Shown here: in pieces, positions 1 through 6,814 of the stretch
Numbering within the stretch: position 1 is the stretch's first letter
How the letters are laid out: each line of letters opens with the position of its first letter
NCBI GenBank assembly: GCA_039798005.1
Contig: JBDKGV010000086.1
Coordinates: 1-13,978 of the forward strand
Length of the DNA stretch: 13,978 bases
Direction: 5' to 3'
DNA from: JBDKGV01 sp039798005
Lineage (GTDB): Bacteria; Fibrobacterota; Fibrobacteria; UBA5070
The notes under the pieces: generated by a model
What the model was told of the DNA's origin: nothing
Database searches by the model: none
Seen by the model: only the letters and a program-made list of their open reading frames with translations
Made by a program: the position numbers and the translations under genes

Positions 1-276
1 CAACACGCTCCAGTCCCGGACGGTCACCACGCGCAGGAGGATCACGAGAAATTCGATCCCCAGCGCAAGGAAGGCGGTGAGGAAACCGTACTTGGGCAGG
101 CTCACGGCAAGATAGACCGAGATGATCACCTGAAATTGGGCGACGATTCCCTGCTCGATCGGGGACGCGATGTGCCTTTGGATCGCGAAGGAAACGATCA
201 TCAGGACCAGATAGACCACAACCTTGATCGGACCGTGCTTGCGACGGAAATCCCCCGCGTAATCCCACGAATCCAT
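1..276 (-). CDS. N-terminal part of a multi-pass membrane protein (runs off left edge)
   Basis: The minus-strand frame is open from an ATG at 276 to the window edge, giving 92 residues that begin MDSWDYAGDFRRKHG. Hydrophobic stretches at about residues 17-33 (IKVVVYLVLMIVSFAI) and about 48-82 (two blocks separated by a short PKYG turn) predict two or three membrane helices close to the N-terminus, with a short basic cytoplasmic lead. The start at 276 has GGAAGG seven bases upstream. An in-frame ATG at 315 would add 13 residues but has a weaker ribosome site. The gene lies 65 bp after the DUF2235 hydrolase on the same strand, so the two may be co-transcribed. The domain after the membrane segments is outside the window, so no function can be given. 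A sensor-type protein (GGDEF, kinase or cyclase) with a membrane anchor is possible but is a guess. Confidence 0.7.
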   Translation of the reverse strand, partial: MDSWDYAGDFRRKHGPIKVVVYLVLMIVSFAIQRHIASPIEQGIVAQFQVIISVYLAVSLPKYGFLTAFLALGIEFLVILLRVVTVRDWSVL

Positions 277-341
277 GGCCTTGCCTTCCGTGTTGCTCCC
301 ACGTCCTTCGTCCATCCGATGGCAAGGTAGCTTCATCCGCC

Positions 342-1907
342 TCAAGCCACGCGCGTCACCTTCAATCGAATGGAGCCGCGATTGTTCCCGTAAAGGCCCC
401 AAACGTCATTGGGAAAGGCGAACAGGTACCCCGGACTCTCGATCTGTAGAGGCTCCCGCTCGAAGCAGGCCAGCCCCGCATATTGATGTCGATGAGGGCT
501 TCCGTCGCTTTTCACGGCAGGATCGCCATCTTCACCGTCGTTGGCGATGGCCCCCACGAGTGCGAACCAAGGCACCGATTCGACCCGCTTTGACAGGGCA
601 AAATCGTGGCTGTCGTTCCCGGTCAGCGCCTTGAAACCGCTCTCGAGAATCCCCAGACAGGAGGACAAGGCCCGCGCCAAGGATCCCAAGGAGAGGGACC
701 AGCGCCGGAATCCGCCCCAATCGCACACCTCCCGGGCGTCCTTCCATTCCCCCGTCGCCGAGAACAGATACTGCGCACCGGCCTCCAGGAAGATGCCGGT
801 CGGGTTCCAATGCTTGCTTGCATGGATGTCCACCTCGTGCGAATCCCCCGCCTTCAACAGGACCGTCGGATGGTAGGCCGGACTCGAAAGGGGCGACACT
901 TCCTGCCTGACAAAGGCGGACCGATGGAAGAGGGCCGCGTTTTCCGGCACCAGCGCCGGGACGTTGCGCGGACGCGAGCGGAACTGGCCAAGGATGCCCT
1001 TGTATGAATTGTGCAACGGACCCGCCGCATTCCCCACGACCGTGTCGGCCACGGCCCGGAATCCAAGCCCATGCTTTGCCGCTTCGTCGATCATCCAGCG
1101 CAAAGGTCCGTCCGAAAGCGAGGAATCGCTGTAACCGCCGCCCACATCGGCATGCACTCCCGGAAACCACTGCTCCACGGCATCCTGATGCGCAAACGGG
1201 TGACGGCTCCCGGTACGGTTCTGCCAACGCGCGACGGTGAAGCTTGCCCGCACCTCGTCCATCGCCATGGCGTGCCGTCCGCAAGTGACATGGGCCCCCA
1301 GGTTCGTGTCGTGAAAACGCCAACGCTCCGGGCGATCGAACATGTTCAGGAACTCCATGTCATCCGGCACGCCCAGCGCCCCGACCGTGTCCCAGACGCC
1401 CACGAAGCGCACCGGCATCGCGGCACCGCCCCGGAAGAACGCCCAGTCCGGGTCGGCCCAGTCGCGGCGGACGGAATCCGTGCGTTGGTAGCCGCGTGCA
1501 TAGGCCCTGTGCACCCGACGCCAGCCCTCCTTCTGGGAAAGGCCGTCCAGGTCGAGCAGACCGTATCCCAGGAATGCCGCCAGACTGCGCACCGTGAAGG
1601 CGCCTCGGCTGAATCCGAAGAGGCATATCCGGTCCCCTTCCGCATAGTTGCTGGCCAGCCACCGGTAGGCGCTGCAGATGTGCCGATCGATCCCGGCCCC
1701 CACCATCCCTCCCGCAAGCCATGCGAAAAAGCCCCGGTCCTCAGCCCCCAGACCGGGGTGGTAGTACCGCAACTGCTCGTTGCCCTCCAGATCGCGCCCT
1801 GCCAAGGCGTTGTGGAGCTTGAACACGTTGGACGGCGAGGGAACTCCGTTCTCCTCCACGCTTTCGTTGGACCAGGTCCCGTCGCAGCACACGATCAACC
1901 GTTTCAT
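342..1907 (-). CDS. DUF2235 (Tle1-like) alpha/beta hydrolase with C-terminal LecA-like domain
   Basis: The protein has 521 aa, starts at ATG 1907 and has GGGAGAGG just upstream. Residues 1 to about 330 form a DUF2235 domain (PF09994, the catalytic fold of Tle1 type VI phospholipase effectors). They show the CCDGTW start, a GFSRG nucleophile elbow with Ser100, VWDTVG with Asp173, and VHADVGGGY with His252 and Asp254. Family knowledge predicts lipase or esterase activity through a Ser-Asp-His triad; the actual substrate is unknown. Residues from about 345 to 521 form a second domain ending in PNDVWGLYGNNRGSIRLKV (499-517). This resembles the calcium and galactose site of LecA (PA-IL), where the NDV Asp and the GNN asparagines are ligands. 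There is no signal peptide or membrane segment. No VgrG, PAAR or immunity gene is visible in the window, so type VI delivery is unproven. The downstream neighbour is a membrane protein 65 bp away. Confidence 0.88.
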   Translation of the reverse strand: MKRLIVCCDGTWSNESVEENGVPSPSNVFKLHNALAGRDLEGNEQLRYYHPGLGAEDRGFFAWLAGGMVGAGIDRHICSAYRWLASNYAEGDRICLFGFSRGAFTVRSLAAFLGYGLLDLDGLSQKEGWRRVHRAYARGYQRTDSVRRDWADPDWAFFRGGAAMPVRFVGVWDTVGALGVPDDMEFLNMFDRPERWRFHDTNLGAHVTCGRHAMAMDEVRASFTVARWQNRTGSRHPFAHQDAVEQWFPGVHADVGGGYSDSSLSDGPLRWMIDEAAKHGLGFRAVADTVVGNAAGPLHNSYKGILGQFRSRPRNVPALVPENAALFHRSAFVRQEVSPLSSPAYHPTVLLKAGDSHEVDIHASKHWNPTGIFLEAGAQYLFSATGEWKDAREVCDWGGFRRWSLSLGSLARALSSCLGILESGFKALTGNDSHDFALSKRVESVPWFALVGAIANDGEDGDPAVKSDGSPHRHQYAGLACFEREPLQIESPGYLFAFPNDVWGLYGNNRGSIRLKVTRVA

Positions 1908-2099
1908 GAATCCTCTCCCGCCATTTCCCCGGACGCCAACCGCCGGGAACGGCGAAGCACGGTCATCGCCGCACGGCAATGTAGGCATCCCGCGCCTTGC
2001 GGAAATATTCCGCAGGATCGAATCAGGCTTCGACAAACCACGGAATTTTGGCGACAATGGAAGGATGCGTGCCCGGATTCCGGATCCGGCCCATGTCCG
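1908..2099. promoter_or_regulatory. Divergent intergenic region between hydrolase and hybrid kinase
   Basis: This stretch of about 190 bp separates two divergently read genes and must hold both 5' regions. It contains the 7-3-7 palindrome listed separately. For the kinase direction only a poor sigma-70-like pair is visible (TTCGAC at 2029-2034 and GACAAT at 2053-2058, 18 bp apart). It is a weak match and should not be relied on. No riboswitch or small RNA was recognised. Confidence 0.45.
1998..2014. promoter_or_regulatory. Palindrome TGCGGAA-ATA-TTCCGCA, candidate operator
   Basis: This is a perfect 7-bp inverted repeat with a 3-bp AT spacer. It lies about 90 bp upstream of both the hydrolase start (1907) and the kinase start (2100). 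The symmetry and the position between divergent genes fit a dimeric regulator site. No matching regulator gene is in the window and no second copy was noticed, so the operator role is an inference. Confidence 0.35.
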
Positions 2100-4937
2100 A
2101 TGAGAACAAACGAATGCGACCCGAGGGAGCAACCCGGCTTGGAATCGAAATCCAGCGAGACGAACTACCGCACCTTCTTCGAGACCATCGAGGATCTGGT
2201 CTTCGTGGCCGACTTGCAGGGCACGCTGCTTTTCACCAACGAAGTCGTCGGCCACAAGCTGGGATTCACCAGGGAGGATTTGCAGGGCAAGTCCGCGCTC
2301 GAACTTCATCCGCCCGGCAACCGTGAGGCTGCCATCGCCGACTTCACGGAAATTCTCGCAGGGACGCGCAGAACGAGTTCCCTGCCCCTGTGCCGCAAGG
2401 ACGGCACCGAACTGTTCGTCGAAACGAAAGCCTGGCTGGGAAAGTGGGACGGCAAGGAGTGCGTCTTCGGCATCTCCAAGGACGTCAGCAAGGAGCTGGA
2501 ATCCCAGGCCATGCTCAACAGCATCTTCCAGAACAATCCGGCCCTGATGGCGATCTCCTCCATCCCCGACCGCCGGTTCCTGGACGTGAACGAAGCGCTC
2601 CTGAAAACCCTCGGGTACCGGCGGGAGGAGATCATCGGAAGGACGTCCGGGGAACTGGAACTCTTCCTCGATCCCGTCGTGCACGATTCCATCACGCACA
2701 ATCTCCTCGCAGAGGGCAGGTTCCGGGATCTTGAAGTCAAGGTGCAAGCGAGGGATGGCCGCATCCTGGACGGGCTGTTTTCCGGGGAGGTCATCGAGAG
2801 TGCCGGGAAGAGGTTCTTCCTGACGGTCATGATCGACATCACGGCAAGGAAAAAGGCCGAGATCCAGCTTGAGGAGACCATCCTGGCCCTCAACGAGTCG
2901 ACCGCGAAGGCCAATTCGCTGGCCGCCGAAGCCTGCATGGCGGTGCAGGTCAAAAGCGACTTCCTCGCCACCATGAGCCACGAGATCCGCACCCCCATGA
3001 ACGGGGTGATCGGCATGACCGGCCTGCTGCTTGACACCGAGCTCACCGCCGAGCAGATCCGGTACGCCCAGACGATCCGCACCAGCGGGGAGTCGCTGCT
3101 TGAGATCATCAACGACATCCTGGACTTCTCCAAGATCGAATCGGGCAAGTTCGAATTGGAGATCCTCGACTTCAATCTCGAGACCATGATGGAGGAGTTC
3201 GCCGATTCCCTGGCCCTGCGGGCAAGCGAAAGGCAACTCGACTGGAACTGCCTGATCAGCAGGGACGTACCTCTCGCACTCAAGGGGGACCCCGGCCGAC
3301 TGCGCCAGATCCTCACCAACCTCGCGGCCAACGCCCTGAAATTCACCACATCCGGCGAGGTCTCCGTGACCGCATCCGTCCTCGAGGAGTCCGCAGGCGA
3401 TGTCCTGCTCAGGTTCTCCGTCAAGGACACCGGCATCGGCATCCCCCCCGACAAGATCGACACCCTGTTCGAGAAGTTCACCCAAGTCGATTCCTCCACG
3501 AGCCGCAAGTTCGGGGGGACCGGTCTGGGACTGGCCATCTCCAAGGAACTGACCTCCATGATGAGCGGGGAGATCGGCGTGGACAGCGAGGTGGAGCACG
3601 GATCGACCTTCTGGTTCACCGTCCGCCTGGCCAAGCAGATCGGTGCGTCCCCCGGTTCACCCTCCGTTTCAACCGGATTTGACGGGCGTCGCATCCTGAT
3701 CGTCGATGACAATCCCACGGCGCGCGAGCAGCTTTCGAACCTCGCGATCGCCTTGGGCATGTCCCCGACAACCGCCCCGGACGGCCCCGGCGCCCTCGTC
3801 GAACTGTACGCCGCCGCCAGCGAAAATGCCCGGTTCGACTTCCTGCTCGTCGACAAGGACATGCCCGGCATGGACGGGACGCTCCTGGCCAAGGCCGTCC
3901 GTTCGGACCCTCGTTTTGAGGTGACGAAATCAGTCCTGATGCTTCCGTTGTCCCGTGCGGGGGAACGGACCTCCTCCGTCCAGGACGGCATCGACGCCTC
4001 CTTGACAAAACCCGTCCACAGGCATGACCTGAAATCGACCTTGGAAGGCCTGCTCACCTCGAATCGATCGGAGACCCCGGCGCACGGCACCGTCCCGGAT
4101 TCCCAAGGAGGCGCAAGGAACGGCTCGACGGCCGAAAAGAGCCATCTGCGAATCCTTCTGGTCGAGGACAACACCATCAATCTCCAAGTGGCCAAAGGCA
4201 TGCTCAAGAAGCTGGGCTACTCCGCCGAGACCGCATCCAGCGGCGAGGAGGCGCTCTACGCCTTGGCAGCCATGCCCTTCGACCTGATCCTGCTGGATTG
4301 CCAGATGCCCGACATGGACGGGTACGAGGTCGCCCGGACCATCCGGAACGACCGCACCGGACTTCTGGAAAGGCACATCCCCATCATCGCCATGACGGCC
4401 AACGCCATGCAAGGCGACCGGGAGAAGTGCTTGGCCTCGGGGATGAACGACTACATCCCCAAGCCCATCGCCCCCGATGTCCTGGCCCGCAAGATCGAGC
4501 ACTGGTCGAGGAATCGCAACGAGGAGCCGGCCATCTCCCACGCGCCTTCGCCCGCCCCGACCGAAAGCGGAGCCTTCCTGTCGATCGACAGTTTCCTCGA
4601 ACGCCTGACCGGGGACACCGAGATGGCGACAGCCATCCTGTCAGGCGTCCCCGAAGCCATCACCCAGCAGTCGGACGACCTGATCCTCGCCTTGGCGCGA
4701 GGCGACCGCGCCGAGGTCAAGGCCCTCCTTCACCAGACCAAGGGCATGTGCTTCAATACCGGATGCACGAACCTTGGGAACCTGATGATGTCCCTCGAAC
4801 GGATCCTTCCCGACCTCGATCACATTTCCAACCGGGTTCCCCTGCTGCGCACCACCGTCGTCTCCACCATCGAGGCGATCGAAGCGTACTTGGAAACGGC
4901 AGGACAGGATCCCGAAGGATGTGCGCCAGCTTCCTGA
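2100..4937 (+). CDS. Cytoplasmic hybrid histidine kinase, PAS-PAS-HisKA-HATPase-REC-REC-HPt
   Basis: The 945-aa protein carries a full phosphorelay in one chain. Two PAS sensor domains lie at about residues 18-130 and 135-255. They are followed by a short helix and a HisKA domain with the phospho-His in SHEIRTPMNG (His294). The HATPase domain shows its N box (NLAANALKF, 407-415), DTGIGIP (443-449) and GGTGLGLA (472-479). Receiver 1 covers about 529-652 (VDDN 535-538, phosphoacceptor Asp585, Lys637). Receiver 2 covers about 682-802 (VEDN, Asp733, Lys788). A C-terminal HPt has HQTKG with His878. No membrane segment is seen, so the signal is probably cytoplasmic (redox, ligand or gas through PAS). 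The order resembles BarA/ArcB-type kinases, with phosphate moving His-Asp-His to an unlinked regulator that is not in the window. The start at ATG 2100 is chosen because it is the last in-frame start before the first PAS; its Shine-Dalgarno is weak. Confidence 0.93.
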   Translation: MRTNECDPREQPGLESKSSETNYRTFFETIEDLVFVADLQGTLLFTNEVVGHKLGFTREDLQGKSALELHPPGNREAAIADFTEILAGTRRTSSLPLCRKDGTELFVETKAWLGKWDGKECVFGISKDVSKELESQAMLNSIFQNNPALMAISSIPDRRFLDVNEALLKTLGYRREEIIGRTSGELELFLDPVVHDSITHNLLAEGRFRDLEVKVQARDGRILDGLFSGEVIESAGKRFFLTVMIDITARKKAEIQLEETILALNESTAKANSLAAEACMAVQVKSDFLATMSHEIRTPMNGVIGMTGLLLDTELTAEQIRYAQTIRTSGESLLEIINDILDFSKIESGKFELEILDFNLETMMEEFADSLALRASERQLDWNCLISRDVPLALKGDPGRLRQILTNLAANALKFTTSGEVSVTASVLEESAGDVLLRFSVKDTGIGIPPDKIDTLFEKFTQVDSSTSRKFGGTGLGLAISKELTSMMSGEIGVDSEVEHGSTFWFTVRLAKQIGASPGSPSVSTGFDGRRILIVDDNPTAREQLSNLAIALGMSPTTAPDGPGALVELYAAASENARFDFLLVDKDMPGMDGTLLAKAVRSDPRFEVTKSVLMLPLSRAGERTSSVQDGIDASLTKPVHRHDLKSTLEGLLTSNRSETPAHGTVPDSQGGARNGSTAEKSHLRILLVEDNTINLQVAKGMLKKLGYSAETASSGEEALYALAAMPFDLILLDCQMPDMDGYEVARTIRNDRTGLLERHIPIIAMTANAMQGDREKCLASGMNDYIPKPIAPDVLARKIEHWSRNRNEEPAISHAPSPAPTESGAFLSIDSFLERLTGDTEMATAILSGVPEAITQQSDDLILALARGDRAEVKALLHQTKGMCFNTGCTNLGNLMMSLERILPDLDHISNRVPLLRTTVVSTIEAIEAYLETAGQDPEGCAPAS

Positions 4938-4976
4938 TGCGGCGCAGCGAAGTCGGAGTACCTTTGCCAAGCGACC

Positions 4977-5726
4977 ATGACTGAACTGCACACCGGCCCG
5001 AAAGCCCAGGAGACCTCCGCCCCGGCGATCGTGCTGACGCGCGCATCCTTCCTGGGGACCAAGGGAGGAGCGATCCGCCGCCTCTCGGGATGGCGCTCGA
5101 ACCACTCCGTCCCCAAGGAGGTCAACAGCTACACGCGTTCGTTCGTGCAACGCCTCTCCGAGGAGGAGCTCAAGGAACGGCTCGAACACTTCCACACCGC
5201 GATCAAGGAGGCGTTCGGCTACAAGCGCAAGCAGATGGAGGGCTCCCGTGGCGGCGGGTTCGCCTCGTGCAAGACCCCCGACTTCGACCTGGAGCTTTCC
5301 ATCGCCATCGACCCGCAGGACCCGTCCCGCTACGTCGAGACCGTGTCCGTCACCGGCATCCGGAATTTCGAGATCCTGACCTCGGACGCCTTCGGCGAGA
5401 TCTTCGACGGCCAGTTCACGGAAGTCCTGTTCGAGTACTCCCAGCCCTTCGACGTCGAGACGGTGATCGACACCCTGGAGGACCGCGACGACCCGACCCT
5501 GAAGCTCACCTACCCGCCCGACGCCAGCCGCTGCACCATCGACCTGACGCGCGAAGGCGTGCGCATCGTCTTCTCAAGCGAGGGCATGCGCTTCGAGTTC
5601 GACGGAAAGCCCGGCATGGCCCAGCTCTCGCAGATTTTGGCCAAGGGGCACAGGCTGATGGGCACGCCTGGCGGCACCTTGCTGCCACCGCCATGGACGA
5701 ACACGGGCGCCTCCCCGCCTCCTTGA
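4977..5726 (+). CDS. Conserved-looking protein of unknown function, 249 aa
   Basis: I do not recognise this family. The protein is soluble, with no signal peptide or membrane segment. After a loose N-terminus (1-50), residues about 54-88 form a charged amphipathic helix (LSEEELKERLEHFHTAIKEA). A Gly-rich turn (GSRGGGFASC, 89-98) follows, then alternating beta-type stretches with many acidic residues (about 102-210), a short helix (about 212-228) and a Pro-rich tail. It starts 39 bp after the hybrid kinase stop on the same strand, so co-transcription is likely. The predicted start at ATG 4977 lacks a close Shine-Dalgarno site (GGAG lies about 18 bases upstream), so translation could begin slightly downstream. 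Codon use and base composition match the neighbours. The strong coding bias of this frame and its fit between two genes support a real gene. A partner or output role for the kinase is only a guess from position. Confidence 0.75.
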   Translation: MTELHTGPKAQETSAPAIVLTRASFLGTKGGAIRRLSGWRSNHSVPKEVNSYTRSFVQRLSEEELKERLEHFHTAIKEAFGYKRKQMEGSRGGGFASCKTPDFDLELSIAIDPQDPSRYVETVSVTGIRNFEILTSDAFGEIFDGQFTEVLFEYSQPFDVETVIDTLEDRDDPTLKLTYPPDASRCTIDLTREGVRIVFSSEGMRFEFDGKPGMAQLSQILAKGHRLMGTPGGTLLPPPWTNTGASPPP

Positions 5727-5763
5727 CAGATTCCGTCAAACCACGGCGGGGCCGGGCCACCTG

Positions 5764-5793
5764 CCAAGCCTCCGCCTCCGGCGGGGGTCTTGG
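5764..5793 (+). terminator. GC-rich stem-loop between the unknown gene and panE
   Basis: CCAAG plus CCTCCGCC (5764-5776) pairs with GGCGGGGG, a single bulged T and CTTGG (5780-5793) around a TCC loop. This gives a 13-bp stem with one G-T wobble. A second small hairpin (GGCC-TGC-GGCC, 5793-5803) follows directly. There is no T-run after either stem, so this may be a weak or Rho-assisted terminator, an mRNA-stabilising structure or a repeat-type palindrome. It lies 37 bp after the stop of the upstream gene. Confidence 0.45.
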
Positions 5794-5848
5794 GCCTGCG
5801 GCCGGTGTCCCTGGCGCGTCGCGTCACCGCGCTTGGTACCTTTGGTCC

Positions 5849-6814
5849 ATGGAAATCGAAACCGTCCTGATCGCCGGTGCCGGTGCCGTCGGCACCCTGG
5901 TCGCCACCCAGTTCCAGAGGGCCATGCCCGGCAAGGTCGGGATCCTGGCCGGAGGCGAGCGTCTGGCGCGCTACCGCAGGCAAGGGTTCACCGTCAACGG
6001 CACGCCCGTGGATTTCCGCTTCGTCGAGGTGGGCAGCGGCGAGACCTTCGACCTGGTGATCGTCGCGTGCAAGGACCATCATCTGCCGGACCTGCTCACC
6101 GACCTCGAAAGCCACGTCGGTCCGCGCACCTTGATCCTGTCGCTCCTCAACGGGATCACGAGCGAGGCGAAGATCGGCGCCAAATACGGTCCCGCACGCT
6201 TGCCGTACGCCATGATCGTCGGCACCGACGCGGGCTTCGTGAATGGCGCCCTGGACTACTGCTCCGAAGGGCTCATCGTCTTCGGAGACGCCCGCAACGA
6301 AACGCCTTGGTCACCGCGCGTGGCCGCGATCGCCCATGCGCTCGACCGCGCCGCGATCCGATATCAAGTGCCCGAGGACATGCTCGGGCGCCTGTGGTAC
6401 AAGTTCATGTTCAACGTGGGAATCAACCAGGTCAGCGCCGTACTGCGCCGCCCGTTCCGCACCTTCAAGGGCCCCGACCGGAACCCGCACGCCTTCGCGC
6501 TGATGGACACCGCCATGCGCGAGGCCCGGGCCGTCGCCTGCGCCGAGGGCATCCCGCTGACCGAAGTCGACATCGAGCTGGTCTGGAAGACGGTGGACAC
6601 CCTTTCCGATCACGGCCAGACCTCCATGCTTCAGGATGTGCTGGCCGGTCGCAAGACCGAGGTGGAGCTGTTCTCGCAGCAGGTGATCGCGCTGGCCGAA
6701 AGGCACGGCCTCGAGGTTCCGGTGAACCGCGCCCTGTTCGGGGCGATCCGGGCCATCGAGACCAGCTACGGGGAGGCGCCTCAGGCCGCCGTGCTCTCCC
6801 GCAACGCCTCGTAG
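5849..6814 (+). CDS. panE: 2-dehydropantoate 2-reductase (ketopantoate reductase) family protein
   Basis: The 321-aa length is typical of the family. This cytoplasmic enzyme family reduces ketopantoate to pantoate with NADPH in pantothenate and coenzyme A synthesis. The N-terminal Rossmann domain begins at residue 5 and carries GAGAVG (10-15). The LLNGI motif gives Asn101. The C-terminal helical domain (ApbA_C) holds LWYKFMFNVGINQVSA, with the catalytic-type Lys185 and Asn189/Asn193. The conserved SMLQDVLAGRKTEVE segment follows (259-273), with the substrate-binding acidic residue near its end. Start ATG 5849 places the nucleotide-binding strand at the very N-terminus, as in the family; no clear Shine-Dalgarno is present. 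The last 34 bp overlap the 3' end of hsdR on the other strand. Many bacteria carry several PanE-like paralogues, so a different 2-keto acid substrate is possible. No other pantothenate gene is nearby. Confidence 0.88.
   Translation: MEIETVLIAGAGAVGTLVATQFQRAMPGKVGILAGGERLARYRRQGFTVNGTPVDFRFVEVGSGETFDLVIVACKDHHLPDLLTDLESHVGPRTLILSLLNGITSEAKIGAKYGPARLPYAMIVGTDAGFVNGALDYCSEGLIVFGDARNETPWSPRVAAIAHALDRAAIRYQVPEDMLGRLWYKFMFNVGINQVSAVLRRPFRTFKGPDRNPHAFALMDTAMREARAVACAEGIPLTEVDIELVWKTVDTLSDHGQTSMLQDVLAGRKTEVELFSQQVIALAERHGLEVPVNRALFGAIRAIETSYGEAPQAAVLSRNAS

Noticed and set aside
279..327. 7-bp inverted repeat CCTTGCC/GGCAAGG around the start of the left-edge membrane gene
   Set aside because: The arms are 35 bases apart and there is no T-run; pairing of this length over such a distance is expected by chance.
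342..3599. Very long minus-strand reading frame (1085 codons) running from the hydrolase back through the kinase region
   Set aside because: Only the part from 1907 down has protein-family motifs. The upstream extension is antisense to the PAS/HisKA region of the kinase and is a by-product of high GC content.
2306..4207. 633-codon minus-strand frame opposite the kinase
   Set aside because: Low-complexity, Ser/Arg-rich product with no recognisable motif; a shadow of the strongly supported kinase frame.
1011..4937. Plus-strand frame open from 1011, which would make the kinase 1308 aa
   Set aside because: The first 363 codons are antisense to the hydrolase and match no domain. The kinase proper begins at the ATG at 2100, directly before the first PAS domain.
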